A DNA stretch of 64,000 nt. Source: Pseudomonas sp. NCCP-436 (lineage in GTDB: Bacteria > Pseudomonadota > Gammaproteobacteria > Pseudomonadales > Pseudomonadaceae). A program made the translations under genes and the position numbers. This document shows positions 1 through 8,595 of the stretch, piece by piece (position 1 is the stretch's first letter; the number at the start of each line of letters is the position of its first letter). The stretch covers positions 124,001 through 188,000 of the forward strand of contig NZ_BPLZ01000004.1 in NCBI RefSeq assembly GCF_019656335.1. The letters are read 5' to 3'. Below the pieces are notes generated by a model. That model was not told where the DNA came from. It saw only the letters and a program-made list of their open reading frames with translations, and ran no database searches.

Positions 1-162
1 TACTACACCTACGGCCTGTTCCGGCTAGCCGGCATCGTCCAGCAAATTTACTACCGTTTTCATCATGGTCAGACCCAGGACAAGCGTTTCTCTCAGTTCA
101 TTCACATGAACAAGCTACTGGAGCAGATGAGCCTGCAAGTCATCAGCAAATCCACTCTCTAA
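1..162 (+). CDS. C-terminal end of a probable phosphotransferase-family protein (partial)
   Basis: An open frame runs from the first base to a TAA at 160-162, giving the last 53 residues of a protein whose start lies outside the window. The tail begins YYTYGLFRLAGIVQQIYYRF and contains a GQTQDKRF segment. This resembles the C-terminus of the aminoglycoside phosphotransferase-like (ACAD10/ACAD11-type) kinases that precede an SDR gene in Pseudomonas. Only 16 bases separate it from the next gene, so the two are probably co-transcribed. No catalytic motif is visible in this fragment, so the family call rests on the tail sequence and the neighbour. Confidence 0.6.
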   Translation, partial: YYTYGLFRLAGIVQQIYYRFHHGQTQDKRFSQFIHMNKLLEQMSLQVISKSTL

Positions 163-178
163 CCCCGGGGTAACCACA

Positions 179-946
179 ATGTCCAAGACTCAACTGTTCG
201 ACCTCGACGGCAAGATTGCCTTCGTCTCCGGCGCCAGTCGCGGTATCGGCGAGGCCATCGCCCGACTCCTGGCCCAGCAAGGTGCTCATGTGATCGTTTC
301 CAGCCGCAAGATTGATGGCTGTCAGGCAGTGGCCGATGCCATCCTGGCTGACGGTGGAAAGGCCACCGCCATGGCCTGCCATATCGGGGAAATGGAGCAG
401 ATCACCAGCGTCTTCGCGCAGATCCACGAGCAGTTCGGCCGCCTCGACATCCTGGTCAACAACGCCGCCACCAACCCGCAGTTCTGCAACGTGCTGGACA
501 CCGACCTGGGCGCTTTCCAGAAGACTGTGGACGTGAACATTCGCGGCTACTACTTCATGTCGATCGAAGGCGGCAAGCTGATGAAGGAAAACGGCGGCGG
601 CTCGATCATCAACGTCGCCTCGATCAATGGCGTCTCCCCGGGCGAGTTCCAGGGCATCTACTCGGTGACCAAGGCCGCGGTGATCAGCATGACCAAGGTC
701 TTCGCCAAGGAATGCGCGCAGTTCGGCATCCGCTGCAACGCCCTGCTGCCGGGCTTGACCGACACCAAGTTCGCCTCGGCGCTGACCAAGAACGACGCAA
801 TCCTCAAGCACGCCCTGCAGCGCATTCCGCTCAGACGCGTGGCCGAGCCGAGCGAGATGGCCGGAGCCGTGCTCTACCTGGCCAGCGAAGCCTCCAGCTA
901 CACCACCGGCGTGGCCTTAAACGTGGATGGCGGCTTCCTCGCCTGA
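179..946 (+). CDS. Short-chain dehydrogenase/reductase (SDR) oxidoreductase
   Basis: A 255-residue classical SDR. The dinucleotide-binding motif GASRGIG lies at about residues 18-24, the NNAA motif near 94-97, the catalytic serine at S148, and the YxxxK pair at Y161/K165. The C-terminus ends in the family-typical NVDGGFLA. The substrate cannot be read from sequence. The preceding phosphotransferase-like gene ends 16 bases upstream, and such kinase/SDR pairs in Pseudomonas lie among fatty-acid and acyl-CoA genes, so a hydroxyacyl or alcohol substrate is plausible (inference). The ATG at 179 has a modest G-rich stretch upstream. Family assignment is secure; the specific reaction is unknown. Confidence 0.9.
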   Translation: MSKTQLFDLDGKIAFVSGASRGIGEAIARLLAQQGAHVIVSSRKIDGCQAVADAILADGGKATAMACHIGEMEQITSVFAQIHEQFGRLDILVNNAATNPQFCNVLDTDLGAFQKTVDVNIRGYYFMSIEGGKLMKENGGGSIINVASINGVSPGEFQGIYSVTKAAVISMTKVFAKECAQFGIRCNALLPGLTDTKFASALTKNDAILKHALQRIPLRRVAEPSEMAGAVLYLASEASSYTTGVALNVDGGFLA

Positions 947-993
947 ACCGGACAGGCCGGGTGCACCGACAGTGCCCGGCTCACCTGCCGGTT
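947..993. terminator. Inverted-repeat structure between convergent genes
   Basis: The sequence can fold as aaccgg/ccggtt outer arms and a gccggg (956-961)/cccggc (975-980) inner stem. It lies exactly between the SDR stop and the stop of the minus-strand membrane-protein gene. A bidirectional terminator is the natural reading, but the trailing T-run is poor. Confidence 0.4.
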
Positions 994-1000
994 TACCCCT

Positions 1001-1648
1001 TTACCAGTCCTTGAGTGCCGTCTCGGCGGCCGCGTTCATCGGCTCAGCCAGTAGGCCGGTAGGGGTCAGATTGACCCTGTAAACGGCATCGGCGGCAATC
1101 GGCAGGTAAGCCACTCGCAACGCCTGCGGGTCGAACATCAGCAAATCGCGCTGGTTCAGCCGCAGCCAACGCCACAAATCGACCCCGTAAAGACTTTCCG
1201 CCAGTTGAACACGAGCATGCCGAGCCAATGCCTGCTGCTCAATGGCTAGAAAGCGGCCTGACAGTCGCCCCAGACGGTAGCCCGGTTCCAGCCCGATCAA
1301 CTCGGCCAGACCCTTCCAGCGAATCAGCCGAGCATCAAGCTGCCACATATCGCCTTCCAGGGTTACCGTGCGCTCATGCCCACCTTCCAGTAGAGTCACC
1401 TGGTAACGCTGCTGGCCTTCGGCTTTGAAGCTCAGGGTTACCAGCGGCCTACCCGGCTCGATCGCCTTGTAGCCATACAGGTCGTAGGCCACCAGTCCCA
1501 CCAGTCCGGCCAGGGCAAGGAAGGCCAAACCACAGGTACCTCGCAGCCAGCCGAGAAACCAGCTCGCATTGAGCAGAATGCGCAAGGCCACCAGCAGCGT
1601 CAGCACGCCCAGCAGTGCCAGCGCCCAGGCTAACCCGTCGTATTGCAT
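1001..1648 (-). CDS. Conserved membrane-anchored protein of unknown function
   Basis: A 215-residue protein with two hydrophobic segments near the N-terminus (about residues 7-26 and 34-57), followed by a roughly 150-residue soluble domain that probably faces the periplasm. The soluble part has many aromatic and basic residues but no catalytic motif I recognise. Similar proteins in Pseudomonas are sometimes labelled multidrug transporter, but two membrane segments and this length do not support a transporter. It is transcribed divergently from the TSUP permease gene, whose start is about 100 bases away. Confidence 0.7.
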   Translation of the reverse strand: MQYDGLAWALALLGVLTLLVALRILLNASWFLGWLRGTCGLAFLALAGLVGLVAYDLYGYKAIEPGRPLVTLSFKAEGQQRYQVTLLEGGHERTVTLEGDMWQLDARLIRWKGLAELIGLEPGYRLGRLSGRFLAIEQQALARHARVQLAESLYGVDLWRWLRLNQRDLLMFDPQALRVAYLPIAADAVYRVNLTPTGLLAEPMNAAAETALKDW

Positions 1649-1750
1649 CGATTGCGTTCCTTCTCTGACGAAATCCCGGCATTATGCTCAGCTCTCCTCG
1701 CGCCGAACAGCGCCTGCCTGCGCACTTGCCCACAACTCGACACTTTGCCC

Positions 1751-2533
1751 ATGCCCTTCGCCCTCGAACTTGCCATCGACCCCGGCACTCTGGCCATCCT
1801 GGCACTGGTTGCTTTTCTTGCCGGCTTCATAGACGCAATCGCCGGCGGAGGCGGCCTACTGACCCTACCTGCCCTGCTCACCGCAGGTCTTCCACCTCAT
1901 TTGGTACTGGGTACCAACAAACTCTGCGCCACCTTCGGCTCAGGCACAGCGGCACTGACCTTTTTCCGTCGCCGCCTGTTCGACCCCAGGCAATGGCGTG
2001 GCGCACTGCTGGCGACCCTGATCGGAGCACTGGCAGGAGCGCTGGTTGCCCACTGGATGCCGGCAACTTGGCTCAACCAGATGCTGCCACTGGTTGTGTT
2101 CGCCTGTGCTCTGTACCTATTGTTCGGGCGCACGCCAGAAGCGACCGGGGAGCAGAACCGTCCAATCGCTCAAGGCCGGCAATGGCCTCAGGGACTGGGC
2201 CTGGGGTTCTACGATGGCGTGGCCGGCCCCGGTACCGGAGCCTTCTGGACCGTTAGCAGCCTGCTGCTATACCCTCTGGACCTACTGCGTGCCAGCGGCG
2301 TGGCACGCAGTATGAACTTCGTCAGCAATGCGGCGGCACTGGTGGTTTTCATCGCTTTCGGACAGGTGGCCTGGATACTGGGTCTGAGCATGGGCGCAGC
2401 CCTGATGACCGGTGCCTTCCTCGGAGCTCGCACGGCCATCCGTGGCGGCTCAACGTTCATTCGTCCGGTTTTTATCCTGGTGGTTCTGGCTCTCACCGTA
2501 CGACTGGTGTGGCAGCACTGGTTTGGCCAGTAG
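1751..2533 (+). CDS. TSUP/TauE-SafE family permease
   Basis: About 260 residues, mostly hydrophobic, with the TSUP features: an N-terminal segment containing GFIDAIAGGGGLL, a second-half repeat containing FYDGVAGPGTGAF, and roughly eight predicted membrane helices. The family exports or imports sulfite, organosulfonates or related anions; the substrate here is not readable. The frame is open from 1643, but the first 36 residues of the longer version are not family-like and would overlap the divergent gene, so the ATG at 1751 (MPFALEL) is preferred. No strong Shine-Dalgarno sequence precedes it. It converges on nudC, with only five bases between the stops. Confidence 0.85.
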   Translation: MPFALELAIDPGTLAILALVAFLAGFIDAIAGGGGLLTLPALLTAGLPPHLVLGTNKLCATFGSGTAALTFFRRRLFDPRQWRGALLATLIGALAGALVAHWMPATWLNQMLPLVVFACALYLLFGRTPEATGEQNRPIAQGRQWPQGLGLGFYDGVAGPGTGAFWTVSSLLLYPLDLLRASGVARSMNFVSNAAALVVFIAFGQVAWILGLSMGAALMTGAFLGARTAIRGGSTFIRPVFILVVLALTVRLVWQHWFGQ

Positions 2534-2538
2534 CCGCA

Positions 2539-3363
2539 TCAGGCGTGAAGTTGCGGCTTCGGCAGCCCTAGACGCTGCGCCACATAAAGATCGATCAGGT
2601 AGCGAGCAATGGAACGCTGCGCCGGCAGTGGCGGCAGCGTATCGATGCGGAACCAGCGAGCATCCTCGATCTCGTCCTCCTGCATGACGATATCGCCGCC
2701 GGCATAACGCGCATGGAAACCCAGCATCAGCGAATGCGGGAAGGGCCAGCCTTGACTGCCGACGTATTGCAGATCCTGCACCTCGATGCCGACCTCCTCG
2801 CGAACTTCGCGCGCTACGCAATGCTCGACCGACTCGCCAGGCTCGACAAAACCGGCCAGGGTGCTGTAGACGCCGGTGACAAAGCGCGGTGAACGGGCCA
2901 GCAGGATCTCGTCATCACGGGTGACCAGCACAATCATGCTCGGTGCCAGGCGTGGGTAATGCTGCCAGTTGCAACTGTCGCAGCGCATGGCTCGCTCGCC
3001 CGGCATCTGCCGGGTCGGCGCACCGCAGCTGCCGCAAAAACGGTGCTCGGTAAACCAGGTACCGATCTGTGCGGCATAGCTGAGCATACGGAAAATTTCC
3101 GCCTCGCCAGTCAGCATGAATTGACGCAGGCTCTGCCAGCTGCATCCGTCGAGACAGGCCGAGTGATCCAGCAACAACAGGTAGACCGGATCTTCGCCCA
3201 GGTAGCCAATACCCTGCTCACCGCGCACAGGCAGATCCTGGCGCTGGATCCACTCACGAGGAAACAGCACGCCATTGCTGTCACACAGAAAGTGCTGCTG
3301 GCTGTACAGCAGCACCCAGCCACCTGGCTGGGCAGGATCGAGAAAAACGTTACGCCAGCGCAT
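2539..3363 (-). CDS. nudC: NAD(H) diphosphatase / RNA deNADding enzyme NudC
   Basis: A 274-residue Nudix hydrolase that splits NADH into NMNH and AMP and, in the family, removes NAD caps from RNA. A four-cysteine zinc site is present (C110, C113, C128, C131). The Nudix box runs from about residue 171 to 193 and contains the REVREEVG core. The NudC signature SQPWPFPxS appears as SQGWPFPHS, with glycine in place of the first proline. The ATG shares one base with the stop of the upstream gene (TGATG), so the two are translationally coupled. Confidence 0.95.
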   Translation of the reverse strand: MRWRNVFLDPAQPGGWVLLYSQQHFLCDSNGVLFPREWIQRQDLPVRGEQGIGYLGEDPVYLLLLDHSACLDGCSWQSLRQFMLTGEAEIFRMLSYAAQIGTWFTEHRFCGSCGAPTRQMPGERAMRCDSCNWQHYPRLAPSMIVLVTRDDEILLARSPRFVTGVYSTLAGFVEPGESVEHCVAREVREEVGIEVQDLQYVGSQGWPFPHSLMLGFHARYAGGDIVMQEDEIEDARWFRIDTLPPLPAQRSIARYLIDLYVAQRLGLPKPQLHA

Positions 3364-5042
3364 CAGGCCGCAACCTGCATACCCAGAGCCCGGACGCTTT
3401 CCTCAGCCAGGTCAAGCACGCTGGGACGTGTCTCCGGCCGCAACACGGCACCGCCCTCCAGGTAGTACTCCAGACTGCTGAGCGCATCGGCCAGGGTTTC
3501 CAGCATCTGTTCCGACGGCATCGGGTCAGCATCGAGCATGCGTGTCTGGATGTAATCGGCACAAGCGCCGACCAGGGCAGCGGCCCGACGCTGTTCAAGG
3601 AACCACAATCCACCACGCACGGCCTGCAGACTGAAGGGCACATTGCTCAGGTGCATCTTGTCGCCGTTCGACTCCAGATAGGAGGTAATGGCGCGCTTGG
3701 CCAGTGCCAGGCCTGCCCGGGCCTCGTCGACCACGACGATCCGGGCCTCGCTGAGCTGGTGCCCAGCAAAAGAGTCGGCCTCGTTACCCGGCTCGACGGC
3801 TACCGGTCGACTGTCACGACCGTCGCCGCTTTCAAGGCTAGCGACCATCCCTTCGACATAGAGCACGGCATCGGCCAGCCTGTGCAACTGCTCGGGACTG
3901 GCCGTCTCGCCTTCACTCCAGGCAGCGACTTGCGGCAACTGCGCGCTGAGCGAATTCCCCGCCGAATTCAAACCAACCATGCCCAGTGTCTTGGCCAGCT
4001 TGCCCAACAGGGCGTGCAGGCCGGTCAATGCTTCGCCCTGCAGAGTGCCACGCTCAAGCAGATCGAGCATATCCTTGGCGCTGGCCAGCTCCTCACGAAT
4101 GGCAGTCGACAACGAACGCATCACCCCCTGCCCGGGGCCTGCCAGTCGCTGGTATTCCTCTTCCAGCAGATGATCGGTGAAAGGCATCGGTGTCAGGCCG
4201 AAAACCTCACGTACGGCAGTAGCGTGCGGGCCATGAGTGTCGGCCAGTGCAACCAGGTATAAAAGTTCCTTGAGCAGGCTTCGTGGCACCTCATAGGCAG
4301 GGTTGGCCAGCATCAGCTTGAGTTCACGATCAACCCGTGAGAACAGTTGCTTGCGCGATTTGCGCGGCAGCAACTGACCGTCGCACTGGGCCTCCATGGC
4401 CGCCGCGCCGATCCAGCACATACGCCCACGAGGCTCGTTGGCGAACAGGCTGTCCAGACGAGACATCGCCCGCACCATCAGTTTCAGGCTGGCCTGCAGG
4501 TTCTGCTCGCGAATGAAACCCAGCAGCCCCACCTGGTACATGTGGCGCAAACGCTTGCCTTCCATCAGCCTTGCTGCACCATCGAGTGCTTGGGAAGCAG
4601 TGCGGGGGCGCGCCTGGTCTAGACGTACACTGAAAAAGAAGCTCTCCGGCAGTGGCTGCTGGGCAGCGGCCTGCCGCAGCTCGTTGATAGCCGGCAACAG
4701 CAGCTCGGGGATTTCCTGACGATGGGAATCGACGTTCTCCAGGTAACGGCGCAACACGTGCAGCGCATTGCTCAGCGCCGCCAGCTGTACGTCCCGCTCC
4801 TCACCGGCGCCTGCAGGAATGTCGGTAGCCAGTTCCAACACCTCCTGAGCCAAAAGTTCAGCGCCGGTCAGCTCTATCAGACTCAGCGTGCCGCGCACCT
4901 GCTGCAGACTTTCCACTGCCTGTTGCAACAGGCTGCCGTTATGACGCTCGGCAATGAAATGTTCCAGACTTTGCTCGGCCTCTTCCATGGTGACGAACAG
5001 CTCGTCGCGCACCAGGCTTAGCGATGTAGCTCCACTTACCAT
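3363..5042 (-). CDS. CheA/ChpA-like helical scaffold protein of unknown function
   Basis: A 559-residue, largely alpha-helical cytoplasmic protein. Its N-terminal 130 residues resemble the first part of PilL/ChpA-type chemotaxis histidine kinases, with repeated leucine-rich helices like HPt bundles. I see no kinase ATPase motifs, no CheW domain and no receiver domain. It therefore probably acts as a binding scaffold or a degenerate phosphotransfer module. Homologues next to nudC occur in P. aeruginosa as hypothetical proteins, sometimes mislabelled ferrous iron transporter B; nothing here looks like FeoB. The ATG at 5042 follows a GAGGTG ribosome-binding site. Confidence 0.7.
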   Translation of the reverse strand: MVSGATSLSLVRDELFVTMEEAEQSLEHFIAERHNGSLLQQAVESLQQVRGTLSLIELTGAELLAQEVLELATDIPAGAGEERDVQLAALSNALHVLRRYLENVDSHRQEIPELLLPAINELRQAAAQQPLPESFFFSVRLDQARPRTASQALDGAARLMEGKRLRHMYQVGLLGFIREQNLQASLKLMVRAMSRLDSLFANEPRGRMCWIGAAAMEAQCDGQLLPRKSRKQLFSRVDRELKLMLANPAYEVPRSLLKELLYLVALADTHGPHATAVREVFGLTPMPFTDHLLEEEYQRLAGPGQGVMRSLSTAIREELASAKDMLDLLERGTLQGEALTGLHALLGKLAKTLGMVGLNSAGNSLSAQLPQVAAWSEGETASPEQLHRLADAVLYVEGMVASLESGDGRDSRPVAVEPGNEADSFAGHQLSEARIVVVDEARAGLALAKRAITSYLESNGDKMHLSNVPFSLQAVRGGLWFLEQRRAAALVGACADYIQTRMLDADPMPSEQMLETLADALSSLEYYLEGGAVLRPETRPSVLDLAEESVRALGMQVAA

Positions 5043-5221
5043 GCTCTATGCACCTCGCGACCCGCAGCAGACAACGGGGCACAGCCCCCTGGCGAGCAAC
5101 CTAGCCGCCGCCAATCCCTTTGCGGCCCCGCATCCACCGGACGTATGCGACATTGTCATCCGCTGTCGCCAGACAACGGGCATTCCTGCATCGACCGCCT
5201 CGCCTCCTGCTCGATACCACA

Positions 5222-6034
5222 TCAGTCGGCGAACTCCGGCTTCTGCTTACTCATGTGCGCCGTCATGGCCAGCCGCAAATCCTCTGACTGCAGCATAGCG
5301 GCATTCCAGGTAGCCACATAATCAAGACCATCGTCGACGCGATGATCACGCATATAGCGGATCATCGCCTTGGTACCACGCACCGCCAGCGGAGACTTCG
5401 AAGCAATCTCCCGGGCAATGGCCATGACGCCTTCGAGCAGTGCCTCCTGGCTCTCGTAGGTACGGTTGACCAGACCTAGACGGGCCGCCTCATTGCCATC
5501 AATAGTGCGTCCCGTGAATGCCAGTTCGCGCATCATGCCGTCACCGATGATGCGCGGCAGACGTTGCAGAGTGCCGACATCGGCCGCCATGCCCATGTCG
5601 ATTTCCTTGATGGCGAACTGCGCATCACTGGTGCTGTAGCGCATGTCGCATGCACTGATCAGGTCGATGGCACCGCCCAGGCAGTATCCCTGGATCGCTG
5701 CCAGCACAGGCTTGCGGCAATTGTCGACGGCGTTGAACGACTCCTGCAATTCAAGAATCTTGCGTCGCAGCGCTTCGGCATTGCGCCCCACGTCCTTGCC
5801 CAGCTGTGCACCGACAGAGGCCAGCAGCATCAGGTCGATCCCCGAGGAAAAGTGCCTTCCCGCGCCGGAAAGCACCACAACACGAACCGTATCGTTCTCG
5901 CTTGCCCACTGAAAGATGTCGACGATTTCACGCCAAAAATCGGCGTTCATCGCGTTGACCTTTTCCGGACGGTTGATCTGCACATGGGCGATCTTTTCCG
6001 CCAGTTCGACGCTGAAGGCTTGATAATCGGACAT
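5222..6034 (-). CDS. Enoyl-CoA hydratase/isomerase family, delta(3,5)-delta(2,4)-dienoyl-CoA isomerase type
   Basis: A 270-residue crotonase-fold protein. It has the oxyanion-hole segments SGAGRHFSSGIDL and QGYCLGGAID. The catalytic area reads KEIDMGMAADVGTLQRLP. The Glu and Asp eight residues apart, with a further Asp 20 residues before the Glu, match the D176/E196/D204 set described for rat dienoyl-CoA isomerase (ECH1). This points to isomerisation of dienoyl-CoA during breakdown of unsaturated fatty acids rather than plain hydration. The start at 6034 (MSDYQAF) fits family N-termini; an ATG three codons upstream is also possible. Confidence 0.85.
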   Translation of the reverse strand: MSDYQAFSVELAEKIAHVQINRPEKVNAMNADFWREIVDIFQWASENDTVRVVVLSGAGRHFSSGIDLMLLASVGAQLGKDVGRNAEALRRKILELQESFNAVDNCRKPVLAAIQGYCLGGAIDLISACDMRYSTSDAQFAIKEIDMGMAADVGTLQRLPRIIGDGMMRELAFTGRTIDGNEAARLGLVNRTYESQEALLEGVMAIAREIASKSPLAVRGTKAMIRYMRDHRVDDGLDYVATWNAAMLQSEDLRLAMTAHMSKQKPEFAD

Positions 6035-6198
6035 GGCAGACATCCTCGGCCGCAACGCGGCAGTGCTGTAATTAATGGTGATTAATAATCGAGCAACTAT
6101 AACAAGCAAGCGATAAAAGTCGATGCTTGGCTGTGTGACACAGGCCACGCCCCAGAATTAACAAGGACTTTCAACAACACGCCATAAGAGATTGATCT

Positions 6199-6218
6199 GC
6201 CGGGGTCTCCACCCCGGC
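6199..6218 (-). terminator. Perfect 8-bp hairpin downstream of ldcA
   Basis: Arms gccggggt and accccggc enclose a 4-base loop, 14 bases after the ldcA stop. No T-run follows on either strand, so it may be a processing or mRNA-stabilising hairpin, or a weak terminator. Confidence 0.45.
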
Positions 6219-6231
6219 AAAACCCTCACTC

Positions 6232-8475
6232 CTATTCAATCAGACAGTCGACGCGGTACTCGCCATCCTCGGTCTGCAGCCCGTGAACATCAATATCGAA
6301 ACCCGGGAAGGCCTGATCGAAGGTACGGGCGAAGCTCAGGTAGTCGAGAATCGACCGAGTCGCTGCGGTAAAGCGTTCACCCGGCATGATCAATGGAATG
6401 CCCGGCGGATAAGGCACCAGCATCACTGCCGCGATACGTCCTTCGAGATGATCGACGGGCACCGCCTCGACCTCGCCACGCACCAGGCGGTCATAGGCAT
6501 CGGCCGGTTTGATCGCCACCTCCGGCAGTACCGTGTACATACTTTTCAGAGCCCGGGCGGTAGCGTTGTCGCGATAACAGCCGTGCAGGGCATCGCAAAG
6601 ATCGCGCAACCCCATTCCCTGATAACGCCCGCCGCCGGCTTGGACGATGGAAGGCAGTACATCGGCCAGTGGCAGGTTGGCGTCATAGCTGCGCTTGAAC
6701 TCCAGCAGCTCGGTCAGCAGGGTGCTCCATTTGCCCTTGGTAATCCCCATGGAGAACAGCACCAGGAAGGAGTACAGGCCGGTCTTCTCCACCACCAGGC
6801 CACGCTCCCAGAGGAACTTGCTGACCACTGCGGCAGGGATGCCCTGCTCTTCCATGCTGCCGGCAGCGTTGAGCCCCGGCATCACCAGCGTCACCTTGAT
6901 CGGATCGAGCAATACATAATCGCCCGCCACCTCGCCGAAACCGTGCCAGTCGGCGTCCGGCTGCAGCAGCCAGTCACTCGTGGCAAGGCTATCGACGCCA
7001 TCGGCCGCCGGCGGCTGCCAGATGCTGAACCACCAGTCATCAGCGGACAGGTTGCTCCGAACGTTGGCCAGCGCGCGACGGAAACTCAGTGCCTCGTCAA
7101 AGGTCTCCTGAATCAACGAGCGCCCTGCCGGCCCCTCCATCATTGCCGAAGCCACATCCAGCGAGGCGATGATGCCGTACTGCGGCGAAGTGGAGATGTG
7201 CATCATGAAGGCTTCGTTGAAGCGGTCGCGATCCAGCTGCCGCTGGCCACCATCCTGTACATGAATCATCGAAGCCTGGCTGAAGGCCGCCAGCAGCTTG
7301 TGAGTGGAGTGCGTAGTGAACACCAGCGGCGAACGCTCGTCACAACGCGTGCCCATACCGTAGCGTCCGGCATAGAACTCATGGAACGCCGCGTAGGCGT
7401 ACCAGGCTTCGTCAAAGTGCAGCACTTCCACCGAGTTGCCCAGCGTCTGCTTGACCATCTCGGCGTTGTAGCAGAGGCCGTCGTAGGTGGAGTTGGTCAC
7501 CACCGCCAGCTTGACCTTCGGTGCGCGGCCGCGAGTCAGCGGACTGGCGTCGATTTTGGCCTGGATCGACTCCTTGCTGAATTCACTCAGCGGAATCGGC
7601 CCGATGATGCCCAGCTCGTTGCGCTCCGGGCACAGGTACAGCGGGATGGCACCGGTCATGATAATCGAGTGCAGGATCGACTTGTGACAATTGCGATCCA
7701 CCAGCACCAGATCGTCGCGGCCGACCATGGAATGCCAGACGATCTTGTTCGCCGTCGAGGTGCCGTTGATCACGAAGAAGGTGTGATCGGCGCCGAAGTT
7801 GCGTGCGGCACGAGCCTCGGCCTCGGCCAGCGGGCCGGTGTGATCGAGCAGCGAACCCAGCTCCGGCACCGACACTGAGAGGTCCGAGCGCAGGGTGTTC
7901 TCTCCGAAGAACTGGTGGAAGGCCTGCCCCACCGGGCTCTTGCGATAGGCCACACCACCGCCGTGACCGGGCGTGTGCCAGGAATAGTTTGACTGTGCGG
8001 TATGCCGTACCAGTGCCTTGAAGAAAGGCGGCAGCAAACCCTCCAGATAGTTGTGCGCGGCTCGGGCCACCTGGCGGGCGAGAAATGACACGGTGTCTTC
8101 GTAAAGATAAAGGATGCCGCGCAGATGGTTGAGATCGGCCATGGCCTCGGCTGGCGCATTCTCGATGGTGACCTGCTCGCCAAGGGCGAAGATCGGTAGC
8201 TGCGGCGCTCGCACCCGCGCCACGCGGATCAGCTCGACCATGTCTTGCAACAGTCGGCTGTTCTCCCCTGCCCCCTCCGCTGCGACCAGAATGCAGGCCA
8301 GACCGTGATGGGTGGAGGCGACGATGCGCCCTTCGGCTGCGCTGGCCGTAGTCAGAATGCTGAAACCGTCCTGAGCAAGTTCCTGGGCGATCGCACGCAC
8401 GCGCTCGCCAGCGACCGTATCGGCCTTGATATCGCGGTGAACGATTAGGACGGGAAAATTGAGATCTTTATACAT
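6232..8475 (-). CDS. ldcA: Lysine decarboxylase (PLP-dependent, fold type I, biodegradative family)
   Basis: A 747-residue protein closely resembling P. aeruginosa LdcA, which converts lysine to cadaverine in the arginine-responsive lysine catabolic pathway. It has an N-terminal receiver-like wing domain (about residues 1-130), a PLP domain with SWHTPGHGGG near 165-174, and the PLP lysine at K393 in THSTHKLLAAFSQ. A C-terminal domain covers roughly residues 600-747. Length and architecture are complete. Family members can act on lysine, ornithine or arginine, so substrate specificity is inferred from the close match to LdcA and the neighbouring genes. The region just before the start codon forms a strong hairpin, listed separately. 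Confidence 0.93.
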   Translation of the reverse strand: MYKDLNFPVLIVHRDIKADTVAGERVRAIAQELAQDGFSILTTASAAEGRIVASTHHGLACILVAAEGAGENSRLLQDMVELIRVARVRAPQLPIFALGEQVTIENAPAEAMADLNHLRGILYLYEDTVSFLARQVARAAHNYLEGLLPPFFKALVRHTAQSNYSWHTPGHGGGVAYRKSPVGQAFHQFFGENTLRSDLSVSVPELGSLLDHTGPLAEAEARAARNFGADHTFFVINGTSTANKIVWHSMVGRDDLVLVDRNCHKSILHSIIMTGAIPLYLCPERNELGIIGPIPLSEFSKESIQAKIDASPLTRGRAPKVKLAVVTNSTYDGLCYNAEMVKQTLGNSVEVLHFDEAWYAYAAFHEFYAGRYGMGTRCDERSPLVFTTHSTHKLLAAFSQASMIHVQDGGQRQLDRDRFNEAFMMHISTSPQYGIIASLDVASAMMEGPAGRSLIQETFDEALSFRRALANVRSNLSADDWWFSIWQPPAADGVDSLATSDWLLQPDADWHGFGEVAGDYVLLDPIKVTLVMPGLNAAGSMEEQGIPAAVVSKFLWERGLVVEKTGLYSFLVLFSMGITKGKWSTLLTELLEFKRSYDANLPLADVLPSIVQAGGGRYQGMGLRDLCDALHGCYRDNATARALKSMYTVLPEVAIKPADAYDRLVRGEVEAVPVDHLEGRIAAVMLVPYPPGIPLIMPGERFTAATRSILDYLSFARTFDQAFPGFDIDVHGLQTEDGEYRVDCLIE

Positions 8476-8483
8476 TGTGGCGT

Positions 8484-8522
8484 CCTGAAGGCTGGCAGGT
8501 AGAACCTGCCCGTCGCTTCAGG
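8484..8522 (-). promoter_or_regulatory. Two-tier hairpin enclosing the ldcA Shine-Dalgarno sequence
   Basis: In the ldcA mRNA, CCTGAAG pairs with CTTCAGG (outer 7 bp) and GGCAGGT with ACCTGCC (inner 7 bp, 3-base loop), separated by a small asymmetric internal loop. The 3' outer arm supplies the only good Shine-Dalgarno match (CAGGA), 8 bases before the ATG, so the folded form should block ribosome binding. No T-run follows, which argues against a simple dnaQ terminator. The regulatory role is inference. Confidence 0.5.
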
Positions 8523-8595
8523 TTAGAGGCTCGCCTGCAGCGGCGGAACCCCCCGTGCGTGGAGCTATACGAAAAAGTCGCAATTGCGCTGTTCG

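Noticed and set aside
6283..7878. A 531-codon open frame antisense to ldcA
   Set aside because: It lies entirely opposite a well-conserved enzyme, has a composition rich in His/Gln/Arg typical of GC-rich antisense frames, and shows no domain.
8484..8522. Reading this hairpin as the dnaQ terminator
   Set aside because: No T-run follows, and it lies 74 bases past the dnaQ stop but only 8 bases before the ldcA start, so an ldcA leader role fits better.
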